Shown here in pieces: positions 1 to 6,722 of a DNA stretch of 11,231 bases. A program made the translations under genes and the position numbers. Below the pieces are notes generated by a model. It did not search any database. It had not been told where the DNA came from and saw nothing but the letters and a program-made list of their open reading frames with translations. The stretch lies in contig JAZQOX010000018.1 of the NCBI GenBank assembly GCA_045628105.1, positions 1-11,231 of the forward strand, in the 5' to 3' direction. Positions within the stretch are counted from its first letter, which is position 1. Each line of letters starts with the position of its first letter. Source of the DNA: UMGS1781 sp045628105 (GTDB lineage: Bacteria > Bacillota > Clostridia > TANB77 > CAG-508).

Positions 1-266
1 AAGAATTTCAAAGACTTAAAAATATGTCATTAAAGGAAATTGAATATAAATTATTATCTAAGGGACTAAGAAAAGATAAAATAGATGATTATATATGTGA
101 AAATAAAGAAGAACTATTAGAATATGAACTAAGGTCTGCAAGAAATATATTTATTAAAAAGCAACTTTCGATGGAAAATGAAGATATCATGAAATTTCTG
201 AAAAATAAAGGATACATGAATGAAACAATTCAAATGTTGCAGGAAGAGGAAGAAGAAAATGGATAA
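1..266 (+). CDS. recX: RecX-family regulatory protein, C-terminal part (5' end outside the window)
   Basis: The reading frame is open from the window edge (first full codon at base 3) and ends at TAA 264-266, so about 87 C-terminal residues are visible. RecX proteins bind RecA filaments and modulate recombination in the cytoplasm. They are built from repeated three-helix units, and the visible part fits the last units: a KLLSKGLRKDKIDDYI stretch, a KEELLEYELRSARNIFIKKQ helix, then a final IMKFLKNKGYMNETI helix like the terminal 'L..rGf....i' signature. Full RecX proteins are usually about 150-220 residues, so roughly half is missing upstream. An ATG at 24 lies inside the conserved region and is not the likely start. 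The gene overlaps scpA by 8 bases, suggesting coupled translation. The call rests on pattern similarity in a short divergent region. Confidence 0.72.
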   Translation, partial: EFQRLKNMSLKEIEYKLLSKGLRKDKIDDYICENKEELLEYELRSARNIFIKKQLSMENEDIMKFLKNKGYMNETIQMLQEEEEENG

Positions 267-1002
267 CATTCTTACAATGGAAACAAAACAATATAATATA
301 AAACTTGAAAATTTTGAAGGACCCCTTGACCTACTTTGTCACTTAGTTGACAAAAACAAGATGGAAATAGATAAGGTAAATATTACAGAAATAACTAACC
401 AATATATTGAATATATTAATGCTATGGAAGAATTGAATCTTGAAGTTACAAGCGAATTTGTTGTCATGCTATCAACCTTAGTATACTTAAAATCTAAAAG
501 TTTATTACCAAAGGATGTAGAAGATGAAGAGGAAATAACAGAAGAAGAACTTATTAGAAGAATAATTGAATATAAAAAATACAAAGAAATAGTTAAAACT
601 TTTAGAGAAAAATATGATGAATATTCAAAAAGAAAATTCAAATTGCCAGAAAAAATTGAACTACCAAGTCAAAAACTTGAAAGAAAATATGAGAAAGAAG
701 ATATTATTGAAAGTTATAAATTTTTAATAGAGAAAAATGAAAACAAAAAAAATAAAAATGCAATTAATATGGAAAAAATAGCTATTTTAGAAACGGTAAC
801 AGTTGCTAGCAAAGTAAAGGATATATTCCGAGAACTTATTAAAAAGCAAAAATTTGTATTTAGTAAATTATGTACAACTAATAAATATACAAAATTAGAA
901 ACTGTAACAGCTTTTTCAGGAGTGTTAGAATTGGGCAGAAGAAATAAAATAAAAACAAACCAAGAGAAAAATTTTGCGGATATAGAAGTTACAAAAAAAT
1001 AG
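259..1002 (+). CDS. scpA: Segregation and condensation protein A (ScpA kleisin)
   Basis: ScpA is the kleisin subunit of the SMC-ScpA-ScpB condensin that compacts and segregates the chromosome. The 247-residue product has the signature FEGPLDLLCHLV (residues about 19-30), followed by the N-terminal helical domain that binds the SMC neck, a charged Glu/Lys-rich middle (about 85-165), and a C-terminal winged-helix-like end (VTAFSGVLELGRRNKI) that would bind the SMC head. Length is normal for the family. The frame is open back to ATG 220, but that start would add a basic stretch encoded inside recX. ATG 259, with GGAAGAGG just upstream, is preferred; ATG 277 has no comparable ribosome site. The start overlaps the recX stop. 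scpB, often the next gene, is not downstream: a terminator and secG follow. Confidence 0.93.
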   Translation: MDNILTMETKQYNIKLENFEGPLDLLCHLVDKNKMEIDKVNITEITNQYIEYINAMEELNLEVTSEFVVMLSTLVYLKSKSLLPKDVEDEEEITEEELIRRIIEYKKYKEIVKTFREKYDEYSKRKFKLPEKIELPSQKLERKYEKEDIIESYKFLIEKNENKKNKNAINMEKIAILETVTVASKVKDIFRELIKKQKFVFSKLCTTNKYTKLETVTAFSGVLELGRRNKIKTNQEKNFADIEVTKK

Positions 1003-1005
1003 AAT

Positions 1006-1039
1006 CAAAAGCAAAAAATGCATTTTTTACTTGCTTTTT
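1006..1039 (+). terminator. Putative terminator after scpA
   Basis: A 16-bp palindrome (AAAAAATG/CATTTTTT, 1013-1028) is extended through a small bulge by AAAAGC (1007-1012) pairing with GCTTTT (1033-1038), and the right arm ends in five T residues. The stem is AT-rich and so not very stable, and the U-run is short. It may only partly separate recX-scpA from secG. The right arm also contains the -35 element of the secG promoter. Confidence 0.45.
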
Positions 1040-1059
1040 GTGAAAGTTTGTGGTACAAT
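1031..1059 (+). promoter_or_regulatory. Sigma-A-type promoter for secG
   Basis: TTGCTT (1031-1036) and TACAAT (1054-1059) are separated by exactly 17 bases, and the -10 box is preceded by TGG, an extended -10 motif. Transcription would begin near 1066, leaving a leader of about 35 bases before the secG start. The -35 box lies in the right arm of the hairpin that ends scpA, so termination and initiation signals overlap. Confidence 0.55.
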
Positions 1060-1100
1060 AGTAAAAGTCTATTTTTATTGAGATGAAAGGCGGAATAAAA

Positions 1101-1331
1101 ATGAAAACTTTTTTATGCATTGTATATATAGTTATTGCAATAGTATTAACAATAATAACTTTAATGCAAACAAGCGAAGATGAAGGCGCATCAGCTACTA
1201 TTACAGGGGGTTCAGGTTCTTTTTATGAAAAAAATAAAGGAAGAACTAAAGAAGGAAAACTAAAAAAAATAACAATTATTTTAGGAGTTGCATTTATTAT
1301 AGTTGGAGTTTGTTTAGGAATAATCTATTAA
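1101..1331 (+). CDS. secG: Protein translocase subunit SecG
   Basis: SecG is the small accessory subunit of the SecYEG protein-export channel in the cytoplasmic membrane. The 76-residue product has the family layout: membrane helix about 3-22, the LMQ motif at its end (21-23), a glycine-rich cytosolic loop with ITGGSGS (34-40), a basic stretch KNKGRTKEGKLKK, and a second helix about 56-75. Length is typical. The frame also opens at ATG 1083, but AAAGGCGG at 1086-1093 lies seven bases before ATG 1101, so 1101 is chosen. It has its own promoter upstream. Its stop (1329-1331) overlaps the stop of a convergent minus-strand small ORF. In many Firmicutes secG is followed by rnr and smpB; here a germination operon follows instead. 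Confidence 0.95.
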   Translation: MKTFLCIVYIVIAIVLTIITLMQTSEDEGASATITGGSGSFYEKNKGRTKEGKLKKITIILGVAFIIVGVCLGIIY

Positions 1332-1501
1332 TATGAACCTTTAATATATACAGTTAAACATGGAAGAATAAGAGATAAGACAGCAATTACAATTGTGGCA
1401 ATGCCACCAATTGTATTGCTGTTTTGTTTTATTTCATAGATTGCGTAACTTAGAGTTCTAATAAAAATAAATAAACTAATTAAGAATATAATAATTAACA
1501 T
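1328..1501 (-). CDS. Small two-helix membrane protein at the end of the germinant-receptor operon (candidate D subunit)
   Basis: This 57-codon minus-strand ORF starts at ATG 1499-1501 and stops at 1328-1330. AAAGGAG (complement of 1511-1517) sits about nine bases before the start and overlaps the stop of the C gene, the same arrangement seen at the A/B and B/C junctions, so it looks like a translated fourth cistron. The product begins MLIIIFLISLFIFIRTLSYA, a first hydrophobic helix. A short polar turn follows (YEIKQNSNT, 22-30), then a glycine-bearing second helix (about 31-53) and a short tail KGSY. I do not recognise a named family from sequence. Small two-helix 'D' proteins are known in or next to Bacillus gerA-type operons and modulate receptor function; size, topology and place match, so a D role is inferred. 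It overlaps the secG stop convergently and contains the presumed secG terminator. Confidence 0.72.
   Translation of the reverse strand: MLIIIFLISLFIFIRTLSYAIYEIKQNSNTIGGIATIVIAVLSLILPCLTVYIKGSY
1381..1433 (+). terminator. Probable secG terminator, embedded in an antisense small ORF
   Basis: CAGCAATTACAATTGTGGCA (1381-1400) is almost perfectly complementary to the bases at 1402-1421, with only a shifted bulge. The stem is near 19 bp with almost no spacer, and TTTTGTTTTATTT follows on the plus strand. The T-rich tail is on the plus side only, so this fits termination of secG transcripts. The same bases encode the second membrane helix of the minus-strand ORF at 1328-1501. The unusually short loop would open by a few pairs in RNA. 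Confidence 0.6.
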
Positions 1502-1515
1502 TTAAGTTATCTCCT

Positions 1516-2742
1516 TTAAAATTTATTAAATAAATAACTGCCTTGTAGATTTGTATTTACACTTACTTTAAAAAAAGCATTTTGGTAATTATTTAACCAG
1601 TCAGAACCAAGCCAATCATTCCATGTTAAATATTTTGGAATTGCATATTTTCCAAATCCAGCAATGTCTGATTTAAAATTTTTAGATGTTTTATACAAAT
1701 ACTCAAGTACAGCATTTTGCAGATAAATATTCACATAAGAATTGAGCATTGCGATATCATATTCATTGCTCAAATTAACTGATCTATCTAAAGATAATAT
1801 ATCACCGGTTATATCGATATTACATGTAATAAATGGAAAATTGTTAACAAAAGTCAATGTATTAACAGTTGGTTTATTTAAATTAATATAAACAGATATT
1901 GTTGAATCAAAAGTGAAAGGATTTGGAACTGTTATTGTAGCACTTTCAAGCTCATTTGTAATGATTAAATGACAAAGTGTTTCTATATTATCTAATTCTC
2001 CTACAAGCTTATCTCCGACAAAAACTGCTAGTCCCATATTTTCTATTTTATTATTACTTTTTATTGGTGTTTGACCAGCCATGTAATTTCCATCCAAAGA
2101 TGAACTTGAAATGTTTGAAGGGGCATGAGATTCAGGAGTATTAATACCACCTAAAATTGCACATGCTTGAGATGTAGAATCTAAAACACTGCCATAAAAG
2201 TCTGATAAATATAAATCTGCAACATATCCAGCATATTCACTAGAATTTGAAATTAATTCATAGTAATTTGCAGGACTTGATTCAAAAATTGGGTGAGAGT
2301 TATTTAAAAAATCGTAGGCATCACATTTACTAACAATAACGTTACAATCTGGTCTTATTTCAATATTGTTTACTAAAGTGTATAAAACATCGGAAAGACC
2401 ACTATAGGCAAGCTTTTCAGAAAAAACAATAGCCTTACAGTGAGATAAATTTACTTTTTTACTTATATAACTATTAATTAGACTTATTCCAGAATCTATA
2501 CTTGAGCACTCAACAGAGAGAACAGTTGATGAATCATTAGATGAGCTACCACTTGATTTTTCATTAGAACTATTAAGTATTGCAATTTGCATGGAAAGTT
2601 TTAGGGGATTTTCATCACCAATATCTATCCCTAAAGCAACAACATATGCTTTAGTTTCAATTCCATTGGAATTATAACATCCAGTAAGTGAAAATAAGCA
2701 AAGCACTAGAAAAACAATTAGAAAAAAATATTTCTTTTTCAT
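1516..2742 (-). CDS. Spore germination protein, Ger(x)C family lipoprotein (germinant receptor C subunit)
   Basis: The C subunits of GerA-type receptors are lipoproteins on the outer face of the spore inner membrane, needed for a functional nutrient receptor. The 408-residue product opens with a lipoprotein signal peptide (MKKK, hydrophobic core, lipobox LTGC with Cys22). Family features follow: KAYVVALGIDIG (31-42), a LSHCKAIVFSEKLA segment like the 'gh.k.vvigeelA' region, a serine-rich insert, and near the C-terminus FKSDIAGFGKYAIPKYLTWNDW followed by FKVSVNTNLQGSYLF, which match the conserved end of Ger(x)C proteins. AAAGGAG lies inside the end of the B gene, and only one base separates the B stop from this ATG. 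Family assignment is strong; which receptor (GerA, GerK or other) cannot be told. Confidence 0.92.
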   Translation of the reverse strand: MKKKYFFLIVFLVLCLFSLTGCYNSNGIETKAYVVALGIDIGDENPLKLSMQIAILNSSNEKSSGSSSNDSSTVLSVECSSIDSGISLINSYISKKVNLSHCKAIVFSEKLAYSGLSDVLYTLVNNIEIRPDCNVIVSKCDAYDFLNNSHPIFESSPANYYELISNSSEYAGYVADLYLSDFYGSVLDSTSQACAILGGINTPESHAPSNISSSSLDGNYMAGQTPIKSNNKIENMGLAVFVGDKLVGELDNIETLCHLIITNELESATITVPNPFTFDSTISVYINLNKPTVNTLTFVNNFPFITCNIDITGDILSLDRSVNLSNEYDIAMLNSYVNIYLQNAVLEYLYKTSKNFKSDIAGFGKYAIPKYLTWNDWLGSDWLNNYQNAFFKVSVNTNLQGSYLFNKF

Positions 2743-2743
2743 T

Positions 2744-3835
2744 TTATGACTCCTTTGTTTTCTTTTTTATATATCCAAATAGCAAAACTAAAAAGCTAAT
2801 TAAGAATATTAAAACGCTATAATATATACAGTAGAAATTTTGAAATGTTGACTCAACAGAGGCTATATTTTTAAACATCATACATGAAGCAAGAAAAAAT
2901 CCTGAAAAAGGATAAACAAGTTCACCGGTACTTTTTAGATTGCAGATTTTCTTAAAAATATTTGCAACAAGATAAAGGTTTAAACTAAGAAAAGATAAGG
3001 AGGATAAAATCCAAATAAATACAAAAATTGCGTCAATTCTTTGAAGAAATTTTCCAAATCTTACAAGACGTGTTAATAAGTGAAGGGAAAGATTTTCATC
3101 CGTTTGTGCGATAAATGAAAAGGTCATAAGTAATGACAAAACACTAACAGTTAAAAAAAGACCACATAATAAAACGGAAATAATAGAAATTTTTTTGAAA
3201 TTGTCCTCAGATTTTAAAAAAGGTTTTATAAAGAAAAAGTATGCAACCACATTGAATATTGATAAATTTGAAAATTGAGGGACAAAGGTTTCGGTTATTC
3301 CGTGACCCAAAATTGGAAAAATTCTTTGCCATACAAAGTCTTTTGATGATGTTATGAAAAGTGTTATTATTGCTATAATTGCTATTGGAACAAAAACTAA
3401 ATTGGTACCGGAAATTGATTTTAAACCATATTTACTTGTTATTACTATTGGAATAAGCAATAATATTATTAAAAAAACAAGAGGAGTATCGTTATAATAA
3501 AGTATTTGCAAGGTATTTGAAAAATATCTTAAATACATAGCTGATACAAACAAAAAAAGAAAAATGTATAAAACTCCAACAATTATTTTTAATATTTTTT
3601 TTCCTAAAAATTCAGAAACATCCAAAATATCACAGCTAATAAATAGCTTGAAAAATTTACAAATCAAAAGTGTAAAAAACAATAATAAAATTGTAGTAAC
3701 AATAATATTGATCCAAGAACCAGTTCCAGAAGTATTTAAAATGGCACTTGGAAGATTTATAATAATAGCGTTATTTATTACTGTTATTAACAAAGCTAGT
3801 GCTTCAATTTTACCTATTTTATCAATATTATCCAC
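2744..3835 (-). CDS. Spore germination protein, GerAB/endospore germination permease family (receptor B subunit)
   Basis: B subunits resemble APC-superfamily amino-acid transporters and are thought to hold the germinant-binding site of the receptor in the spore inner membrane. The 363-residue product is a polytopic membrane protein of about ten hydrophobic segments. It begins KIGKIEALALLITVINNAI, as expected for the first helix of this family, and contains FLGKKILKIIVGVLYIF and a FPILGHGITETF stretch similar to the family's 'P.l..G' loop. Length matches the usual 360-370. Translation starts at GTG 3833-3835, supported by the strong AAGGAGGA (complement of 3841-3848), which overlaps the stop codon of the A gene. 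The tight A-B-C order supports one operon and one receptor complex. Confidence 0.92.
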   Translation of the reverse strand: MDNIDKIGKIEALALLITVINNAIIINLPSAILNTSGTGSWINIIVTTILLLFFTLLICKFFKLFISCDILDVSEFLGKKILKIIVGVLYIFLFLFVSAMYLRYFSNTLQILYYNDTPLVFLIILLLIPIVITSKYGLKSISGTNLVFVPIAIIAIITLFITSSKDFVWQRIFPILGHGITETFVPQFSNLSIFNVVAYFFFIKPFLKSEDNFKKISIISVLLCGLFLTVSVLSLLMTFSFIAQTDENLSLHLLTRLVRFGKFLQRIDAIFVFIWILSSLSFLSLNLYLVANIFKKICNLKSTGELVYPFSGFFLASCMMFKNIASVESTFQNFYCIYYSVLIFLISFLVLLFGYIKKKTKES

Positions 3836-3846
3836 GGAAATCCTCC

Positions 3847-5502
3847 TTAATTAGTTTTAAAAAAATTCCACTTTCTACTTATATGAGCCTGTTCTTTTGG
3901 ACGCTTGGTATTTAGAAAATCACTTCTATTTTCTCGTTTCCAAATAGGTGGTATAAAATACGAGATGGCAGATTTAAGGTTTGTTAGAGGTGCATATGGT
4001 GCTAAATATGGTGCACCAAATGAACGTAAATTACAAAGAATTGCTATTTGTGCAAACAATCCTATTGCAATTCCAAGAAGTCCAGCAATATAGCCTAAAA
4101 AAATATAGAAAAATTTATAAATTCTAAAAGTGAAGTTTAGCGAAAAATCTGGAATTGCAAATGAACATATTCCAGTAATTGCAACAACTATTATTAAAAC
4201 AGGACTGACTAGATTTGCACTTACAGCGGCATCACCTAAAACTAAAGCTCCAATGATACCGATGGTTGGACCAATAGGTGTTGGAATTCTCAAACCGGCT
4301 TCACGTATTAGTTCAAAAGAAATTTCCATTAATATTATTTCAAAGATAACTGGAAAAGGAACAGAATTTCTAGAAGCGGCAATAGTAAATAACAATGATG
4401 TAGGGACCAGTTCTGAATGAAAATTCATTATTGCTATATAAATTCCTGGAAATAACAGAGTTATAAATGTTGCAATAAAACGTATTATTTTTAACAAATT
4501 TGCATATTGATGTTTTAAATTTAAATCTTCAGGAGAAGATAAAAAATCAATAAAGACTCCAGGCGCAATAAGAGCGTAAGGCGAACCATTTACTAAAATT
4601 ACAACTCTTCCTTCTAAAAGATGATTAACTGCCTTATCCGGACGTTCTGTTGCAATCATTTGTGGAAAGGCAATTTTGCTATTATCTTGAATAAGTTGCT
4701 CGATATTTCCTGAGGAAACTACATAGTCTACATCAATATTATTTAGTCTATATTTTACCTCTGAAATTAAACTTGAATTTGCAATATTTTTCATATAACA
4801 TACAGCAACCTTGGCTTTACTAACAGTTCCTACAGAAGTGCTTTCTACTATCAATTCAGGAGAATTAATTAATCGCCTTAATATTGAGGTGTTTGTTCTA
4901 AGTTTTTCAACAAAAGCTTCTTGAGAACCTCTTACTACAATTTCATTTTTGGGATTATCGATTCCTCTAGATTCAAAACCTTTTACGTCAACAACAAATG
5001 CGATATTTAGAGTGTCTATAAAAAGTGCACAGTCTCCACCAGTTACACCATCAGCAACCTCAGAAAATTTTGTCACCTTTTTTACAGTATTTTGAGGAAG
5101 TAATTTATCAAAAATAAAATCTTCAACACTTATTTGAATATTATTGTTTATCTGCAATCTTGAGTCGTCTTTATTAGTCGAAAGAAGAGGCCTTAAAAGA
5201 AAATTGTTTGTAAGTTCTGACGAAATCATTCCATCTATACCAAGCAATAATGCATTAAAGCTTTTATCTTTAATTGTTATAACAAAAGGACGCAATATAA
5301 TATCACTATTAATTAAAGAATTATACTGTACATTTAAATAGTCAATATTTTTATCAAGTGAAGAAAAAATTTTACTATCAGGCAGAAAGGATGAAGATGT
5401 AGTATCTTTTACATTCATATTGTTTTCTGACAAAATAAAGTTATAATTTTTATTTGGATTATATAAAAGAAAATCTTTTATTTTTTGTTTAAATTTATTC
5501 AT
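3847..5502 (-). CDS. Spore germination protein, GerA family (germinant receptor A subunit)
   Basis: A subunits combine a large N-terminal soluble domain with a membrane domain in the spore inner membrane. The 551-residue product has a soluble region over about the first 340 residues, with a DCALFIDTLNIAFVVDVKGF segment and a KVAVCYMKNIAN segment that are typical of the family. Several hydrophobic segments follow, including the hallmark PFPVIFEIILMEISFELIREAG and RIPTPIGPTIGIIGALVLGDAAVSA-like region (written here in part), and a basic C-terminal tail. The frame is also open to TTG 5520, but that codon has no ribosome site; ATG 5502 with a weak GGAAAA 13 or more bases upstream is preferred with modest certainty. 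It is the first gene of the minus-strand operon and diverges from the asp23 operon across a 177-base control region. Confidence 0.92.
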   Translation of the reverse strand: MNKFKQKIKDFLLYNPNKNYNFILSENNMNVKDTTSSSFLPDSKIFSSLDKNIDYLNVQYNSLINSDIILRPFVITIKDKSFNALLLGIDGMISSELTNNFLLRPLLSTNKDDSRLQINNNIQISVEDFIFDKLLPQNTVKKVTKFSEVADGVTGGDCALFIDTLNIAFVVDVKGFESRGIDNPKNEIVVRGSQEAFVEKLRTNTSILRRLINSPELIVESTSVGTVSKAKVAVCYMKNIANSSLISEVKYRLNNIDVDYVVSSGNIEQLIQDNSKIAFPQMIATERPDKAVNHLLEGRVVILVNGSPYALIAPGVFIDFLSSPEDLNLKHQYANLLKIIRFIATFITLLFPGIYIAIMNFHSELVPTSLLFTIAASRNSVPFPVIFEIILMEISFELIREAGLRIPTPIGPTIGIIGALVLGDAAVSANLVSPVLIIVVAITGICSFAIPDFSLNFTFRIYKFFYIFLGYIAGLLGIAIGLFAQIAILCNLRSFGAPYLAPYAPLTNLKSAISYFIPPIWKRENRSDFLNTKRPKEQAHISRKWNFFKTN

Positions 5503-5594
5503 ATGATAAAGTTTTTCCAATTTAATAGAAAATATGCGAAACTAGATATAGCAAAACAAAAAGTATTAATAAAAAAAAAAATTACAAAAAATAG

Positions 5595-5623
5595 TTGTAA
5601 AATTATGGATTAATTGATATACT
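5595..5623 (+). promoter_or_regulatory. Sigma-A-type promoter of the asp23-nusB-xse operon
   Basis: TTGTAA (5595-5600) and TATACT (5618-5623) are separated by 17 bases. The A-rich tract at 5571-5590 lies just upstream of the -35 box, where an UP element for RNA polymerase alpha would be. Transcription would begin around 5630, leaving about 50 bases of leader before the ATG at 5680. The -10 box and the start site fall within the 32-bp palindrome, so a protein bound there would be placed to block initiation. Confidence 0.6.
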
Positions 5624-5640
5624 TAAGTATATCAATTAAT
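5609..5640. repeat. Perfect 32-bp palindrome, operator-like
   Basis: The half-site ATTAATTGATATACTT (5609-5624) is followed by its exact reverse complement (5625-5640), with no spacer and no mismatch; symmetry stops at 5608/5641. It covers the -10 box and expected start site of the plus-strand promoter. A spacerless palindrome of this length in a divergent intergenic region fits an operator for a dimeric regulator better than a terminator, since no T-run follows on either strand. The regulator is unknown and no candidate is encoded in the window. Confidence 0.85.
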
Positions 5641-5679
5641 AGAGAACCTATAGTTTAGAGTGTGAAAGGTGGGAAAAAA

Positions 5680-6099
5680 ATGAGTGAAGAAAACAGTGTA
5701 GAGGTAAACAAGGAAGAAGTTGTTATTGAAAATGACGAGAATATAAAAATTGCAAATGATGTTGTAGCTTCAATAGCAGGTGTTGCTGTGTCTGAAGTTC
5801 CTGGGGTATATGGAATGTCAGGTGGAATTACTGAAATATTTGGAAAAAAGAGCTTAACAAGAGGAATAAAGGTTGATGTAGGCGAAAAAGAAACAAAAAT
5901 AGATGTTAATATTATTGTAGAATATGGAGTTAGAATTCCAGATGTTGCTTTTCAAATTCAAAACAGAGTAAAAAAAGCAGTTGAAGCAATGACGGGATTA
6001 AATGTATCAAGCGTAAATATACATATTCAAGGAATTAACATTGCAGAAAAAAATAATAAAGAAACAGCACAAGAAAATCAAAATACAGAAAATGAATAA
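5680..6099 (+). CDS. Asp23/Gls24 family envelope stress response protein
   Basis: Asp23/Gls24 proteins are small soluble proteins, some tethered to the membrane by AmaP and linked to envelope homeostasis. The 139-residue product has an acidic N-terminal tail (about 1-25) and then the Asp23 domain: IKIANDVVASIAGVAVSEVPGV, GVKVDVG-type strand (here GIKVDVGEKE), IDVNIIVEYGVRIPDVAFQI, and a C-terminal VSSVNIHIQGINI strand. It ends in a polar Asn/Glu/Gln-rich tail. The frame extends back to GTG 5662, but AAAGGTGG at 5665-5672 is an ideal ribosome site for ATG 5680. It is the first gene of the operon; amaP and a DUF2273 gene follow, the usual partners, and nusB nearby is a common Firmicutes neighbour of this family. 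Confidence 0.93.
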   Translation: MSEENSVEVNKEEVVIENDENIKIANDVVASIAGVAVSEVPGVYGMSGGITEIFGKKSLTRGIKVDVGEKETKIDVNIIVEYGVRIPDVAFQIQNRVKKAVEAMTGLNVSSVNIHIQGINIAEKNNKETAQENQNTENE

Positions 6100-6156
6100 A
6101 AAATGCGATGCCTACAAAAGGTAAACAAAAAAATATACAATCAAAGGAGTAAAAAA

Positions 6157-6711
6157 ATGAAAGTTTTAGATAAAATAGGATTAGTTTTATTTTCAAGTTT
6201 AGTATTATTAGGAAGTGTAGCTATATTAGCTACAATAGCAGGATTAATTGAATTGGAGATGGTAGTTAGTGCAATAGAGTATATGGTTGTTGAACCAGTT
6301 GGAGTTAAAATTTCAATATGTGCTTCAATTATATTAATTTTACTAGCAATAAAATGTATTTTCTTGAATTCAGATTATAAAAAATCAAGCAATTCAAAAG
6401 ATGGAATTTTATTAGAAAATGACAATGGAAAGCTATTGGTATCAAGAGATACAATCGAAAGCTTAACAAATTCAGTTGTTAAAAATTATGAATCAGCACA
6501 AAATGTTATGACAAAAGTTGAAATAAGTGAAGATAATAATGTTAATATATTTGTAACATTATTTGTATATTCTGATGCAGTAATAAAAGAATTAACAATT
6601 AGTTTACAAAAAGACATAAAAGAAACAATAAAAAGATCGTTGGATTTAGATGTAAAGGATGTAAATGTTAGAATAAAAAATATTGCTGCTAAAAAAGAAG
6701 TTAAAGAATAA
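6157..6711 (+). CDS. amaP: Alkaline shock response membrane anchor protein AmaP
   Basis: AmaP anchors Asp23-type proteins at the cytoplasmic membrane. The 184-residue product has two membrane helices (about 8-30 and 50-70) joined by a short loop, then a cytosolic part with NDNGKLLVSRDTIESL (about 89-104) and an alternating strand/helix region ending VKDVNVRIKNIAAKKE that echoes the Asp23 fold. Length is close to the family norm. The frame is open to ATG 6103, but AAAGGAG at 6143-6149 directs translation to ATG 6157, whose first residues (KVLDKIGLVLFS) match the family start. It sits 57 bases after the asp23-family gene and 11 bases before the DUF2273 gene. Confidence 0.88.
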   Translation: MKVLDKIGLVLFSSLVLLGSVAILATIAGLIELEMVVSAIEYMVVEPVGVKISICASIILILLAIKCIFLNSDYKKSSNSKDGILLENDNGKLLVSRDTIESLTNSVVKNYESAQNVMTKVEISEDNNVNIFVTLFVYSDAVIKELTISLQKDIKETIKRSLDLDVKDVNVRIKNIAAKKEVKE

Positions 6712-6722
6712 GGAGACAAGCT

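Larger units (their letters stand above)
5503..5679. promoter_or_regulatory. Divergent control region between the germination operon and the asp23 operon
   Basis: This 177-base AT-rich stretch separates two divergent operons. It holds an 11-base A-run (5571-5581) followed by further A-rich sequence, a sigma-A-type promoter reading right, and a perfect palindrome at 5609-5640. On the minus strand I looked for a sigma-G pattern (TGAATA, 17-18 bases, CATACTA) ahead of the receptor operon and found only a partial -10-like CATATTT near 5526-5532 with no matching -35, so the promoter of the germination operon is not assigned. Confidence 0.6.

Noticed and set aside
339..641. Minus-strand open frame of about 100 codons opposite scpA
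   Set aside because: Hydrophobic Ser/Ile/Leu-rich content mirrors the charged Lys/Glu codons of scpA; no ribosome site or family signature.
4130..4420. Plus-strand open frame inside the A-subunit gene, with others at 3564-3854, 3905-4093 and 5144-5341
   Set aside because: They are antisense to clearly conserved germination proteins, lack convincing starts, and show no recognisable motifs.
5503..5520. TTG 5520 as the start of the A-subunit gene
   Set aside because: It would add six residues and has no Shine-Dalgarno; ATG 5502 is the simpler choice although its own ribosome site is weak.
5526..5532. Minus-strand CATATTT as a sigma-G -10 box for the germination operon
   Set aside because: No TGAATA-like -35 lies 17-18 bases upstream, so the match is not enough in AT-rich DNA.
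5571..5590. A-rich run read on the minus strand as a terminator T-tract
   Set aside because: No GC-containing stem lies next to it; the palindrome is 28 bases away from the A-run. An UP-element role for the plus-strand promoter fits better.
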